This document shows positions 7,651-15,084 of a stretch of DNA of 26,137 nt, piece by piece. Every line of letters begins with the position of its first letter. Within the stretch, counting starts at the first letter, position 1. Source of the stretch: CALGLS01 sp047626155 (GTDB taxonomy: Bacteria > Bacteroidota > Bacteroidia > Chitinophagales > Saprospiraceae); contig JBLHRR010000070.1 of NCBI GenBank assembly GCA_047626155.1, positions 1 to 26,137 on the forward strand, read 5' to 3'. The notes under the pieces were generated by a model that had not been told where the DNA came from, ran no database searches, and saw only the letters and a program-made list of their open reading frames with translations. The translations under genes and the position numbers were made by a program.

Positions 7651-8175
7651 ATGAAAGTATCCATCAAATTTTTATTCGTTACATTCCTTAGTCTTCTACT
7701 TTTTTCCGCCTGTCAAAAAGATACTGCTTTCGCGGAAGAAGAACCAATCGCCGTTACAGAAACTACGAAATCCTACGCCAACACTCCTACGGAGCTGTGG
7801 GATTATTTTCAACGTTTTGAGGAAGAAGCTTTGTTACGAGGAGAAAGGATAGATTTGAATACCAGAAATTTGACAGCAGAAATTATGGAAATAACAGAGG
7901 ACGGAGTAGCCGGAACTTGCAGTTACAGCTCTCATGCCCCAAACCATATTGTGATTGATCAATCCTTTTTCAATCAGACTAGCGAGTTGCTCAAAGAAAT
8001 GGTCATCTTCCATGAACTGGGACATTGTGTGCTTTTCAGAGGCCACAATGAGGCGACTCATGCTAATGGAACTTGCGCGAGTATAATGAGGAGTGGTATA
8101 GAAGGTTGTAGAGATAATTACCGGGAAGCAACGAGGAAAACGTATTTGGATGAGCTGTTTGCTTTTACTTTGTAA
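7651..8175 (+). CDS. Putative zinc metallopeptidase-like lipoprotein
   Basis: A 174-residue protein with a lipoprotein signal peptide; the lipobox FSAC places the lipidated Cys at residue 21, so the protein should be membrane-anchored. Zinc-protease hallmarks are HELGH at residues 121-125, a further His at 132 (in FRGHNE), and SIM at 144-146, which resembles the Met-turn of metzincins. The His spacing is one residue longer than the metzincin HExxHxxGxxH motif. Cysteines at 90, 126, 142 and 153 could form disulphides. The extra length found in characterised proteases is absent, so this is a compact catalytic domain, and its substrate is unknown. The gene stands alone and converges on the carotenoid cluster with only 23 bp between stop codons. 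Confidence 0.75.
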   Translation: MKVSIKFLFVTFLSLLLFSACQKDTAFAEEEPIAVTETTKSYANTPTELWDYFQRFEEEALLRGERIDLNTRNLTAEIMEITEDGVAGTCSYSSHAPNHIVIDQSFFNQTSELLKEMVIFHELGHCVLFRGHNEATHANGTCASIMRSGIEGCRDNYREATRKTYLDELFAFTL

Positions 8176-8198
8176 GAGAAGAATTTATTTTAAAAAAA

Positions 8199-9347
8199 TC
8201 ACTTAACCTGATTCAAAACTGCTTTCAAAAAGGGGAGAGGATTGAAACTCGCCATAATTCTTAAGTCCTGCCAGAAGTTAGTTTCTTCATCCAAGAACTT
8301 AAAAATCTGCGTTGTTTTATTGTTATTAAACATGGTGCTGAATAAGTCGGCTCCTCTTTCGTTTTTGTTTTTTAAAATATCCAATAATAAAGTATCGTAT
8401 TTTCGGAAGCGACTATTGGCTACGTGGAGCGAAGGTCGTTTGCCTGCTTTTATGTTTTGAACAATTTGATGCGCATACTTTTCCGAAAGTTTAAAGGCAT
8501 ATCCGCTAGAAGGACGAACCCAACCACCTGCTGTGCCGATTTTTGTAATTTTATTGTTGTGGTGTTTGTGGAAGGGGTAATCACTCATTGGGATGATGCC
8601 TTGTTCCGTATTTGAAATTCGAAAATTTTCTAGGTTCCAATACTTTTTTAGATACTCACGCATCATCTGATCATAACCATCGTCAGGGATTAATTCGGCA
8701 GTGAATAGAGTAAATTCCACCAGCGCTTTTCGTTTGGAAGTCGGTAGCACATAATTAAAGCTAGTGCTTCCTTCCCATTTCAATCGGAAGTCCATCATCG
8801 TAAATTCGGTCGGATCGAAAAAGTCTTCTTCCGTTTCGATGACCCATCCTTTGAAATGTTGTAAGAGGCGACTGTGTTTGTCTTTTGCCTTGAAGAAGTC
8901 AGGATGGATTCTACTATCGAAAAGGTGTTCTGTTTTATACGTCTTGTTCTTTCCAAAAAGATGTACGGCCTCTTTTTTAGTTTCTGTATTCTGAACCTCT
9001 TCTGTTTTCCAATGGAAATTAGCCGCTGCTTTTATTTTTGAAATGCCATTGTTATAAAAATCAATAGCATGGAGCATCTTGTATTGGTAGTCTTCCATTT
9101 CCAATTGCTTCGTTCTTTTGGAATCTATAAACTTCCCTTTCGCCCAAGAGTGCTGCAATAGTTGATCCCACTTCCCAGAACCTTCTTCCCAGAAACACCA
9201 AGTTCGGTCATTGCTATCTTTAGCTTCTTTTTCCAAAATCAAAATTTGCTTATCGGCAAAGAAAGGTTCTTCCATTATAGCTAAAGCTAAATGAATACCG
9301 GCACAACCCGCCCCAATAATCGTATAATTATAAATAGTAGAAGACAT
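8199..9347 (-). CDS. crtY: Lycopene cyclase family protein (CrtY/CrtL type)
   Basis: A protein of 382 residues when started at the ATG at 9347; an alternative start at 9359 adds four residues. Family features are the N-terminal FAD/NAD-binding Rossmann motif (IIGAGCAGIHLALA), an acidic end of beta-strand 2 (LEKEA), the CrtY signature DRTWCFWEE, FDSR, FNYVLPTSKRKALVEFTLF and the C-terminal GGWVRPSSGYAF. Lycopene cyclases form beta-ionone rings at the ends of lycopene at the membrane. The start overlaps the 3' end of the upstream hydratase gene by about 20 bp, so translation is probably coupled. With the hydratase next door, the expected in vivo reaction is cyclisation of one end, giving a gamma-carotene skeleton (inference). 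Confidence 0.9.
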   Translation of the reverse strand: MSSTIYNYTIIGAGCAGIHLALAIMEEPFFADKQILILEKEAKDSNDRTWCFWEEGSGKWDQLLQHSWAKGKFIDSKRTKQLEMEDYQYKMLHAIDFYNNGISKIKAAANFHWKTEEVQNTETKKEAVHLFGKNKTYKTEHLFDSRIHPDFFKAKDKHSRLLQHFKGWVIETEEDFFDPTEFTMMDFRLKWEGSTSFNYVLPTSKRKALVEFTLFTAELIPDDGYDQMMREYLKKYWNLENFRISNTEQGIIPMSDYPFHKHHNNKITKIGTAGGWVRPSSGYAFKLSEKYAHQIVQNIKAGKRPSLHVANSRFRKYDTLLLDILKNKNERGADLFSTMFNNNKTTQIFKFLDEETNFWQDLRIMASFNPLPFLKAVLNQVK

Positions 9348-9990
9348 AGAAATAACCAAAGAAAACCAAATGAACGGCGTACAAATGATAAGCGAATACT
9401 TTTTCGCCTTTTAATTTTAATGATTGATACACCAAATGAAACAAGAAAGAAAAACCAAACCAAGCAACGTAATTTTGCAAAGAAGCCAGCCCCCCTTCAA
9501 AAGTCCAGAAATCAAAAACAGGAGCAGAATATTCTAAAAGTAAATCGAGAAAAACCATAAGACCGGAACCGATTAATACGCGCAGCAACGGATGTTTAAC
9601 AAGAGCCGTTGCAATAACGCCAGTCGTCAAAGTAAGCACTGCCCAATTAATGCCAATGAAATATGGAATGCCATCTAACTTTGGTCCCAGGTTTTCGCCA
9701 TAAGCGTAGCTGCCAAATAAAAAGCCATAATGCACCCCAACCCATTCCAAGAACATTCCTCCGACAAAGAAAAATGCAACCCCCGCCCAAAGTTTCAATG
9801 ATCGCTCCGGAAAGCTCAATAATAGTAGTACAAAAATAAAAGAAAGGTTCAGCGGCGTCTTCGTCATAAACCAGTCTTCATACCCAAGCGTAATTCCAAT
9901 CATCGCTGAAATATGGAAAACCCAGATCAGGTAAATGGAGAAGCCTTGTTTGGCTAGAAGGAGGTTTTTTATTTGTTGAACTAACGTCAT
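9328..9990 (-). CDS. cruF: Carotenoid biosynthesis membrane protein, CruF-type 1',2'-hydratase
   Basis: A 220-residue, very hydrophobic protein with about seven membrane helices. I chose the ATG at 9990 (MTLVQQIKNLLL) because the longer frame to 10029 lies inside an inverted-repeat element. Conserved-looking segments are FLEWVGVHYGFLFGSYAYG, LGPKLDGIPYFIGINW and DLLLEYSAPVFDFW. Their Glu, His and Asp residues match the CruF / carotenoid-synthesis family (PF04240), which hydrates the psi end group of gamma-carotene-type carotenoids to a 1'-hydroxy group. It sits between crtD and crtY, as expected for saproxanthin or myxol-type pathways. The 3' end overlaps crtY. The family and context make the call good, but end-group specificity cannot be read from sequence alone. 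Confidence 0.8.
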   Translation of the reverse strand: MTLVQQIKNLLLAKQGFSIYLIWVFHISAMIGITLGYEDWFMTKTPLNLSFIFVLLLLSFPERSLKLWAGVAFFFVGGMFLEWVGVHYGFLFGSYAYGENLGPKLDGIPYFIGINWAVLTLTTGVIATALVKHPLLRVLIGSGLMVFLDLLLEYSAPVFDFWTFEGGLASLQNYVAWFGFSFLFHLVYQSLKLKGEKVFAYHLYAVHLVFFGYFYVFYYL

Positions 9991-9999
9991 GTTTTTTTT

Positions 10000-10094
10000 G
10001 GTAACCGTAACGGCGCAACGAAGGCGCAACGGAAATATAGTTATTTAATAAATTATGGTCAAACGTTGCGCTCCGTAGCGTCGTTGCGGTTACC
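10000..10094. repeat. 95-bp inverted-repeat element at the crtD/cruF junction
   Basis: The left arm at 10000-10032 begins GGTAACCGTAACGGCGCAAC and the right arm at 10064-10094 ends GCGTCGTTGCGGTTACC. They are inverted copies of 31-33 bp with a few mismatches and one gap, around an AT-rich core. The right arm encodes the last codons of crtD, and the crtD stop (10059-10061) lies in the core. In the crtD-cruF transcript it would form a long hairpin just before the cruF start, which could attenuate transcription or stabilise mRNA. Confidence 0.7.
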
Positions 10095-11555
10095 TCCTTC
10101 TACTAAGTCCCCTACAATCTTGGCACTCAGCAAACAAAGCGGGATGCCTCCCCCCGGGTGAACCGAGCCTCCACAGAAATACAAACTCTTAATCTGACTG
10201 GAAAAATTAGGATGTCTCAAAAATGCTGCGAACTTAGAATTACTGGAAGCGCCATATAAAGAACCTCTGTGCGAACTGGTTTTCGACTCTATCGTAATCG
10301 GATCTAAAATACTTTCGGTTTCAATTAAATTCCGTAGATCTACACCCAATATTCGTTTTATTTTTTTTAAAATATTTCCCCTCGCTTCTTTTTTTAGCTG
10401 CTCCCAATCCTGACCAAAATTCCCAGGGGTATTTATCATCACAAACCAGTTTTCTTTTCCCGGAGGAGCATCTGTCGGATTGTCTTTAGCCGTGATATTA
10501 ACGTAAATCGTAGGATCATTGAAAAGGCTTTTCTTTTCAAAAATGTGATCGAACTCTTCTTTATAGTTATCACTAAAAAGAATGTTATGTAAATCCAATT
10601 CTGGAAAGCTACGATTCATCCCCCAGTAAAAAATCAAGGCAGAGCTAGATCGTTCCTGTGATAATATTCGCTTCGGTTGTTTACTGTCTTTTAGCAAATG
10701 TTGGTAAGTCGAAAAAATATCCATGTTGGAAACTACTAAATCAGATTCGTAAGATTCTTGTTGAGTAGAAACGCCGATTGCTTTTCCGTTTTGGTGATTT
10801 ATTTTTTTGACAGGACTGTTGAAATGAAATTTTACGCCTTGCTCCTTTGCTAATCGAAACAAACTCATCGTAATGGCATGCATCCCTTTCTTCGGAAAGA
10901 AGGTGCCTTGGTTCATTTCCAAATGAGGTATCAACGACATAATACCAGGTGTCTTATAAGGCGAAGAACCATTGTAAGTGGCATAGCGATTAAAGAGCTG
11001 AACCAAATGTGGATGAGAAAAATACTTTTCATTCACTTCATTCAACGTAGAATTTATGGACAAGCTGGACAGCTTAAAAATTGACTTTAGCGTATCCTTA
11101 CTCAAATAGGTCTGCCAACGGTGTAAGGATTTTTCTAAAAACACACCCGCAGTCGCCTCGTACTTCCGCTTACTATTATCCAAGTACTGTTTTATTTTTT
11201 CTGCTGGAGTATCAAAAGTTTCTGCGGCCTCTGCTATGAATTCCGAAGCTTCCGCTTTCGCTGAAAAGCGAGTTCCATCCTCCCAAAAATAATTGCAAAT
11301 AAGATCTTTAGATTTGTATTCAAAATAATCACTAGCCTCCAAACCGTACAACTCAAAAAGCTCATCTACCAACCAAGGCATGGTGAATAAAGAAGGTCCA
11401 GCATCAAAACGAAACCCCTCTTGCTCAAAAGCCGTCAGCTTTCCGCCAGGATAGTCATTGGCCTCAAAGACCTCAACAGAATAGCCCTTCTTGTTTAAGC
11501 GCAAAGCACTCGCTATACCCGCGATTCCCGATCCGACAATGATTGCTTTTGACAT
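10059..11555 (-). CDS. crtD: Carotenoid desaturase of the CrtI family, probably CrtD (1'-hydroxycarotenoid 3',4'-desaturase)
   Basis: A 498-residue FAD-dependent amine-oxidase-like enzyme. The N-terminus has the dinucleotide-binding motif VGSGIAGIASALRLNKKGY, then FEANDYPGGKL and FRFDAGPSLFTMP, all typical of CrtI-like desaturases. The C-terminus has the second FAD-contact region LYFCGGSVHPGGGIPLCLLS. CrtI (phytoene desaturase) and CrtD cannot be separated with certainty by eye. I favour CrtD because the gene adjoins a CruF-type hydratase and crtY, and no crtB accompanies it. In that case it would desaturate the 3',4' bond of the hydroxylated acyclic end. The last ~11 residues (NRNDATERNV) come from the inverted-repeat element and follow the normal family end. 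The gene begins 80 bp after rnhB on the same strand. Confidence 0.85.
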   Translation of the reverse strand: MSKAIIVGSGIAGIASALRLNKKGYSVEVFEANDYPGGKLTAFEQEGFRFDAGPSLFTMPWLVDELFELYGLEASDYFEYKSKDLICNYFWEDGTRFSAKAEASEFIAEAAETFDTPAEKIKQYLDNSKRKYEATAGVFLEKSLHRWQTYLSKDTLKSIFKLSSLSINSTLNEVNEKYFSHPHLVQLFNRYATYNGSSPYKTPGIMSLIPHLEMNQGTFFPKKGMHAITMSLFRLAKEQGVKFHFNSPVKKINHQNGKAIGVSTQQESYESDLVVSNMDIFSTYQHLLKDSKQPKRILSQERSSSALIFYWGMNRSFPELDLHNILFSDNYKEEFDHIFEKKSLFNDPTIYVNITAKDNPTDAPPGKENWFVMINTPGNFGQDWEQLKKEARGNILKKIKRILGVDLRNLIETESILDPITIESKTSSHRGSLYGASSNSKFAAFLRHPNFSSQIKSLYFCGGSVHPGGGIPLCLLSAKIVGDLVEGGNRNDATERNV

Positions 11556-11635
11556 GATGAATTGTTGCAGTGCTTGTTATAGTGATTTAAGAATAACAAC
11601 CGTTTGAGAGACGATTTGTTTATTCAAAGAGGTCT

Positions 11636-12226
11636 TCATTTCTCCTCCGCCAACAATCTAAACGTCATTCGATGATGCTCGTTTGTCCCCAATTCCGCTA
11701 TCGCCTTTCGGTGAGCCTTCGTGGGGTATCCTTTGTTAGTAAGCCAAGAATAGCCTGGATGTTCTTTTGCGGCAGCGTACATATATTCATCTCGATAGGT
11801 CTTCGCCAAAATCGAAGCAGCAGCAATAGACATATATTTACTATCTCCTTTTACAATACAAGTATGCGGAATATCTTGGTAAATATTAAAACGATTGCCG
11901 TCAATGAGTAAAGAATTTGGACGAGTATCCAGTTGATCAATTGCCCGATGCATGGCAAGGAAAGAGGCATTCAGAATATTAATTTCATCAATTTCTTTTG
12001 GGCTGACTTGACCAACGGCCCAGGCAATAGCTTCCTTCTCAACAATTGGACGAAGCAAGTCTCGTTGCTTTTCCGTCAGTAGCTTGGAATCAGTCAGTAA
12101 TGAATTTTTGAAATCTTTAGGAAGGATGACAGCGGCAGCAAAAACAGGACCTGCCAGGCAGCCACGTCCGGCTTCATCACAGCCTGCTTCGATGGCTTTT
12201 TTATTGAAGTATGGTGCTAAACTCAT
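11636..12226 (-). CDS. rnhB: Ribonuclease HII
   Basis: A 196-residue protein from the ATG at 12226; an upstream ATG at 12250 would add eight unconserved residues. It has the RNase HII signature GCDEAGRGCLAGPV with catalytic D17/E18, followed by DSKLLTEKQR, the LIDGN aspartate, and KGDSKYMSIAAASILAKTYRD containing the last catalytic Asp. HPGYSWLTNKGYPTKAHR is also characteristic. The enzyme nicks the RNA strand at ribonucleotides in DNA and in RNA-DNA hybrids, with roles in ribonucleotide excision repair in the cytoplasm. The length is normal for the family. It lies between the OmpA-family gene and crtD on the same strand. Confidence 0.97.
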   Translation of the reverse strand: MSLAPYFNKKAIEAGCDEAGRGCLAGPVFAAAVILPKDFKNSLLTDSKLLTEKQRDLLRPIVEKEAIAWAVGQVSPKEIDEINILNASFLAMHRAIDQLDTRPNSLLIDGNRFNIYQDIPHTCIVKGDSKYMSIAAASILAKTYRDEYMYAAAKEHPGYSWLTNKGYPTKAHRKAIAELGTNEHHRMTFRLLAEEK

Positions 12227-12287
12227 CTTGGTGGTTCTCTCTTTATGCAATGCTATATAATACTATGTTGATTCACCAAGGTAAGTA

Positions 12288-13394
12288 TTATTTTTGGAGA
12301 ACTAGGAAGGTCACTCGCCGATTTTTCTGACGGCCTCCCTCCGTATTGTTTTTAGAAATAGGACGGTTACTTCCATAGCCTTGAAAGCGGGTTCGCTTTG
12401 CCCGAATGTCATTTTCTAATAGGTAATCAACAACAGAACGTGCGCGCCTCTTGGAAAGCGCAATGTTGTATCGATCCCCTCCTCTGTTGTCCGTATGGCC
12501 CGCTACTTCGATGATCATGTCAGGATGTTTTTTCATTAGATAAACCAATTTATCCAGTTCTACAAAAGAACGAGGTAATAATTCGGCCTTGTCCGTATCA
12601 AAGAAAATATCTTTAAGCGTCACCAATAGTCCTTCTGTAATAGTAATGTTGACGAGGTCGTCTTCTTTTACCGGGATGGGAACTAACGGCTGTTTTTTCT
12701 TAACTAAAATATCATCAACGTAATAGTAGGCATAGTTGAGTTGGTTGGCTCCTGCGCTTTTTATTTTGGTTAAAGAATCAGGGAAGAAGTTTCCAATAGT
12801 TAAGAATTCAGCTTCCGTAGTTGCGGTGAATTCACCATAAACTTTAACCCATTTTCTCTCGGCTTCAATAATGCTTGTGGATAAAACTTGTGGTTCAACA
12901 TCCAGCAATGCATCTATACCTTCGTGTTGTTTTTCTTTAGAGAAATGCATACCGATATTATTTGCACGAAGCGAACGTGACAAATGCGTAGTCCAAAATT
13001 CGGCATAATAGCGCTGGCCAATAACTAAAGGCTCACTCAGTCGAATCTCAATATATTCTCTGCAATGTGGCTTTCCATTTTCGCAACCATAAGTCGTGAT
13101 GCCTACCATAGATTGCCCCGTTCGGGCTTCCTGATCTCCAAAACCTTTAGCAGCCCATTGAGTAGGTACGCGAACTTTTGGCCCAAAGACATCGGGAGAG
13201 GCCGTAGTGGCTGAAAACCAATACTTCATGACAGATGTAAAATGTCCGCCTTTGTAAAACCAACCAATAGGTGTACTGGAGTATTTTTCGAAACTGGGAT
13301 TTGGGATGATATTAGTGGATGGTGGAGCTTTCTGCGCTTGCAGAGAAAAGCTCATAAAAAGGAGGAAGAAGATATGAAGTGTGGGTAGTTTCAT
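12288..13394 (-). CDS. OmpA-family outer-membrane/periplasmic protein with N-terminal carbohydrate-binding-like domain
   Basis: A 368-residue protein with a signal peptide (MKLPTLHIFFLLFMSF... ending LQAQ). Residues ~25-230 look like a beta-sandwich of the kind found in galactose-binding/CBM folds: it opens with NIIPNPSFEKYSSTPIGW and closes with YYVDDILVKK. The last ~110 residues are an OmpA/MotB peptidoglycan-binding domain: DIFFDTDKAELLP, AGHTDNRGGDRYNIALSKRR and QGYGSNRPISKNNTEGGRQKNRRV. The Asp and Arg residues that hold meso-diaminopimelate are present. It should tether the outer membrane, or a surface component bound by the first domain, to peptidoglycan. No beta-barrel is present. rnhB follows 61 bp downstream. 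Confidence 0.88.
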   Translation of the reverse strand: MKLPTLHIFFLLFMSFSLQAQKAPPSTNIIPNPSFEKYSSTPIGWFYKGGHFTSVMKYWFSATTASPDVFGPKVRVPTQWAAKGFGDQEARTGQSMVGITTYGCENGKPHCREYIEIRLSEPLVIGQRYYAEFWTTHLSRSLRANNIGMHFSKEKQHEGIDALLDVEPQVLSTSIIEAERKWVKVYGEFTATTEAEFLTIGNFFPDSLTKIKSAGANQLNYAYYYVDDILVKKKQPLVPIPVKEDDLVNITITEGLLVTLKDIFFDTDKAELLPRSFVELDKLVYLMKKHPDMIIEVAGHTDNRGGDRYNIALSKRRARSVVDYLLENDIRAKRTRFQGYGSNRPISKNNTEGGRQKNRRVTFLVLQK

Positions 13395-13556
13395 TGTCAG
13401 TTGGGGTTCTGCTCTGATTTCACTATGCTCTCTCCTATAACAACCCTTTTTTGTAATACTAAATTATCTGAACCGCAGGAAATTCCATAGAGGATTTCAA
13501 GGGTTTATATCAAATAAGTTAAATCAATAATTTGGCCAGTAATTAACCGCTGAAGT

Positions 13557-14663
13557 CTACTTGTTCAGTGGCGCATCTTCCGCAGCGTAGTTGTTTTCCG
13601 TTTCTGGTACGTTTACCCCATGTTGAAAGCGATAAAGGGTCTTAATTCCCACATCTTCAATGATTTGGTTGTGAATGACCTGAAGGAGAGGAGTGTTGAT
13701 ACCAACCGACTCAGAGATCTCCCGAAGGGCTTCCGGAGATTTATTTCCTTTAAACAAATCGAAAACCGTTCGGATACCAGCCTGGCGGAGCAAAGGCATG
13801 TTTTCTTTAGCGTAACAAAGTAATTTTGCCTGACCAATCCAATCCAGAAGCATCCGGGCGCCAAAGGGTGTTTCTATCAAAAGCCCGGTCAAACTGGCGG
13901 TGGCTAAATTCTGAGCATTGTCGATTCCAATTTCTTCAAGGCGCTCTTTGTGCTGTAGGCTGATGCCTTCAATATTGTAAAGGGATAAAGTATCTTCGTT
14001 TAATTTATCCGGAGAGAAATACTGTTGATATAAATTAACGAGGTAACTTAAAATACGCTCGGGAAACATACCTGTCAGAAAGGCAATGGCAGAAAGAGAG
14101 GAGCGGAAGTTGATAAAATTGGTACTGCTTTGCTCGCCAATAAGAAAAGATAAAACCAGCGCGATGACAGAGGCTAGAATAATTCGAATGCCGGCGCTGT
14201 AGAAAACAGAAGGGGATAAATCTCTGGCAATCAAACGACGAATGATATTTTGTGCAGACCACAGAAAACCACCAAGGAAAGCCATCATTAGGACAGCTAG
14301 GCTCTGATAAATGAGCTCTGTTTTTCCACTGCCATAATAAGTGCCGGTGAGTAAAAGGCTGTCCTCAATGGTGCCAGCGTAATCATTGGCAAATGTGAAA
14401 GCCGTAATGGCCAACAAACAAATTACAGAAACGAAGGTAACCGGAAGAATGTATTTGGAAGGGGTATAATAATCTCCTACTCTTTTGCTAGAATTAATTC
14501 CAAGCTCAATAAGGGTCTTGTCGTATTCTTTTTCCTTTTTTTTTAGAAACACCTTGAAATAGGTGATCACAGCCAAAGGCATAAAACTACTAATGATGAC
14601 GACTATTAGGATTTTGCCTACTTCAGACAATGCAATTAGAGCGAGAAAGGATAGGGTGATCAT
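13557..14663 (-). CDS. Unrecognised multi-pass membrane protein with C-terminal helical domain
   Basis: A 368-residue protein of unknown function. About five membrane segments are visible in residues ~1-225: near 5-37, a segment starting YILPVTFVSVICLLAITAF, one around LAVLMMAFLGGFLW, one starting IILASVIALVLSFLIG and one around LSAIAFLTGMFP. Residues ~230-350 are soluble and helical, with LYNIEGISLQHKERLEEIGI and RQAGIRTVFDLFKG. This resembles tandem helix-hairpin-helix/SAM-like units, as in DUF4332-type proteins, but that is inference. The C-terminus is acidic and probably disordered. The gene is on the same strand as ompA, 162 bp upstream, and diverges from the RND exporter. I recognise no enzymatic motif. 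Confidence 0.75.
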   Translation of the reverse strand: MITLSFLALIALSEVGKILIVVIISSFMPLAVITYFKVFLKKKEKEYDKTLIELGINSSKRVGDYYTPSKYILPVTFVSVICLLAITAFTFANDYAGTIEDSLLLTGTYYGSGKTELIYQSLAVLMMAFLGGFLWSAQNIIRRLIARDLSPSVFYSAGIRIILASVIALVLSFLIGEQSSTNFINFRSSLSAIAFLTGMFPERILSYLVNLYQQYFSPDKLNEDTLSLYNIEGISLQHKERLEEIGIDNAQNLATASLTGLLIETPFGARMLLDWIGQAKLLCYAKENMPLLRQAGIRTVFDLFKGNKSPEALREISESVGINTPLLQVIHNQIIEDVGIKTLYRFQHGVNVPETENNYAAEDAPLNK

Positions 14664-15084
14664 AGTTGGAAATTAAAATGCTAATGGAAATCAAAAATAA
14701 AAGCTTCTATCGCGATTTCGACGTCTAGGATTTTGATTTTTATTTAGTCTTCGAATTAATCTTAGCGCAAATGCCTGCCCTGAACTTGTCGAATAGATTA
14801 GCAACGTTAAATTTTTAAAAATCAACTTCGTTGCGTTTCTTTGCGCCTTTGCGGTGAAAAAACACTATTGGCGGAATGCCAATTTATTAACTATCACGAG
14901 ATGAAATCATTTAGTGCCAGTAAGTTTTACATACCGTAAAATTAAAGGTACAAATTCTTTGAAGATTCCTTAACAAAAAGCACTTAAATGGGTTTTATGT
15001 AGGAATATACTATTAGGGTTTTAGTATTCCTGATATGATGCTTCAAAAGTCTTGATATTTCGAAAAGAAAAGAGCCAACTTAAT
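14664..15084. other. Intergenic region with repeat-like fragments
   Basis: 421 bp between divergent genes, with no supportable ORF. It contains GCCTGCCCTGAACTTGTCGAA (near 14771-14791) and a run of TTGCGTTTCTTTGCGCCTTTGCGGTG (near 14830-14855). Both are the kind of extragenic repeat seen scattered in Bacteroidota genomes. A small hairpin ATTGGC-GGAAT-GCCAAT lies at 14867-14883. Another imperfect inverted repeat (AGGAATATACTA / TAGTATTCCT, 15001-15031) lies upstream of the RND gene. Confidence 0.5.

Noticed and set aside
9291..9560. 89-codon frame on the + strand
   Set aside because: It is antisense to cruF and crtY, very rich in Asn, Arg and Lys with no pattern of a real protein.
9991..10029. 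N-terminal extension of CruF (MRLRCAVTVTKKN)
   Set aside because: These codons lie in the inverted-repeat element and precede the natural start MTLVQQ at 9990.
10059..11555. Firm assignment as phytoene desaturase CrtI
   Set aside because: CrtI and CrtD share all visible motifs. The neighbouring hydratase and the lack of crtB favour CrtD, so CrtI is kept only as the alternative.
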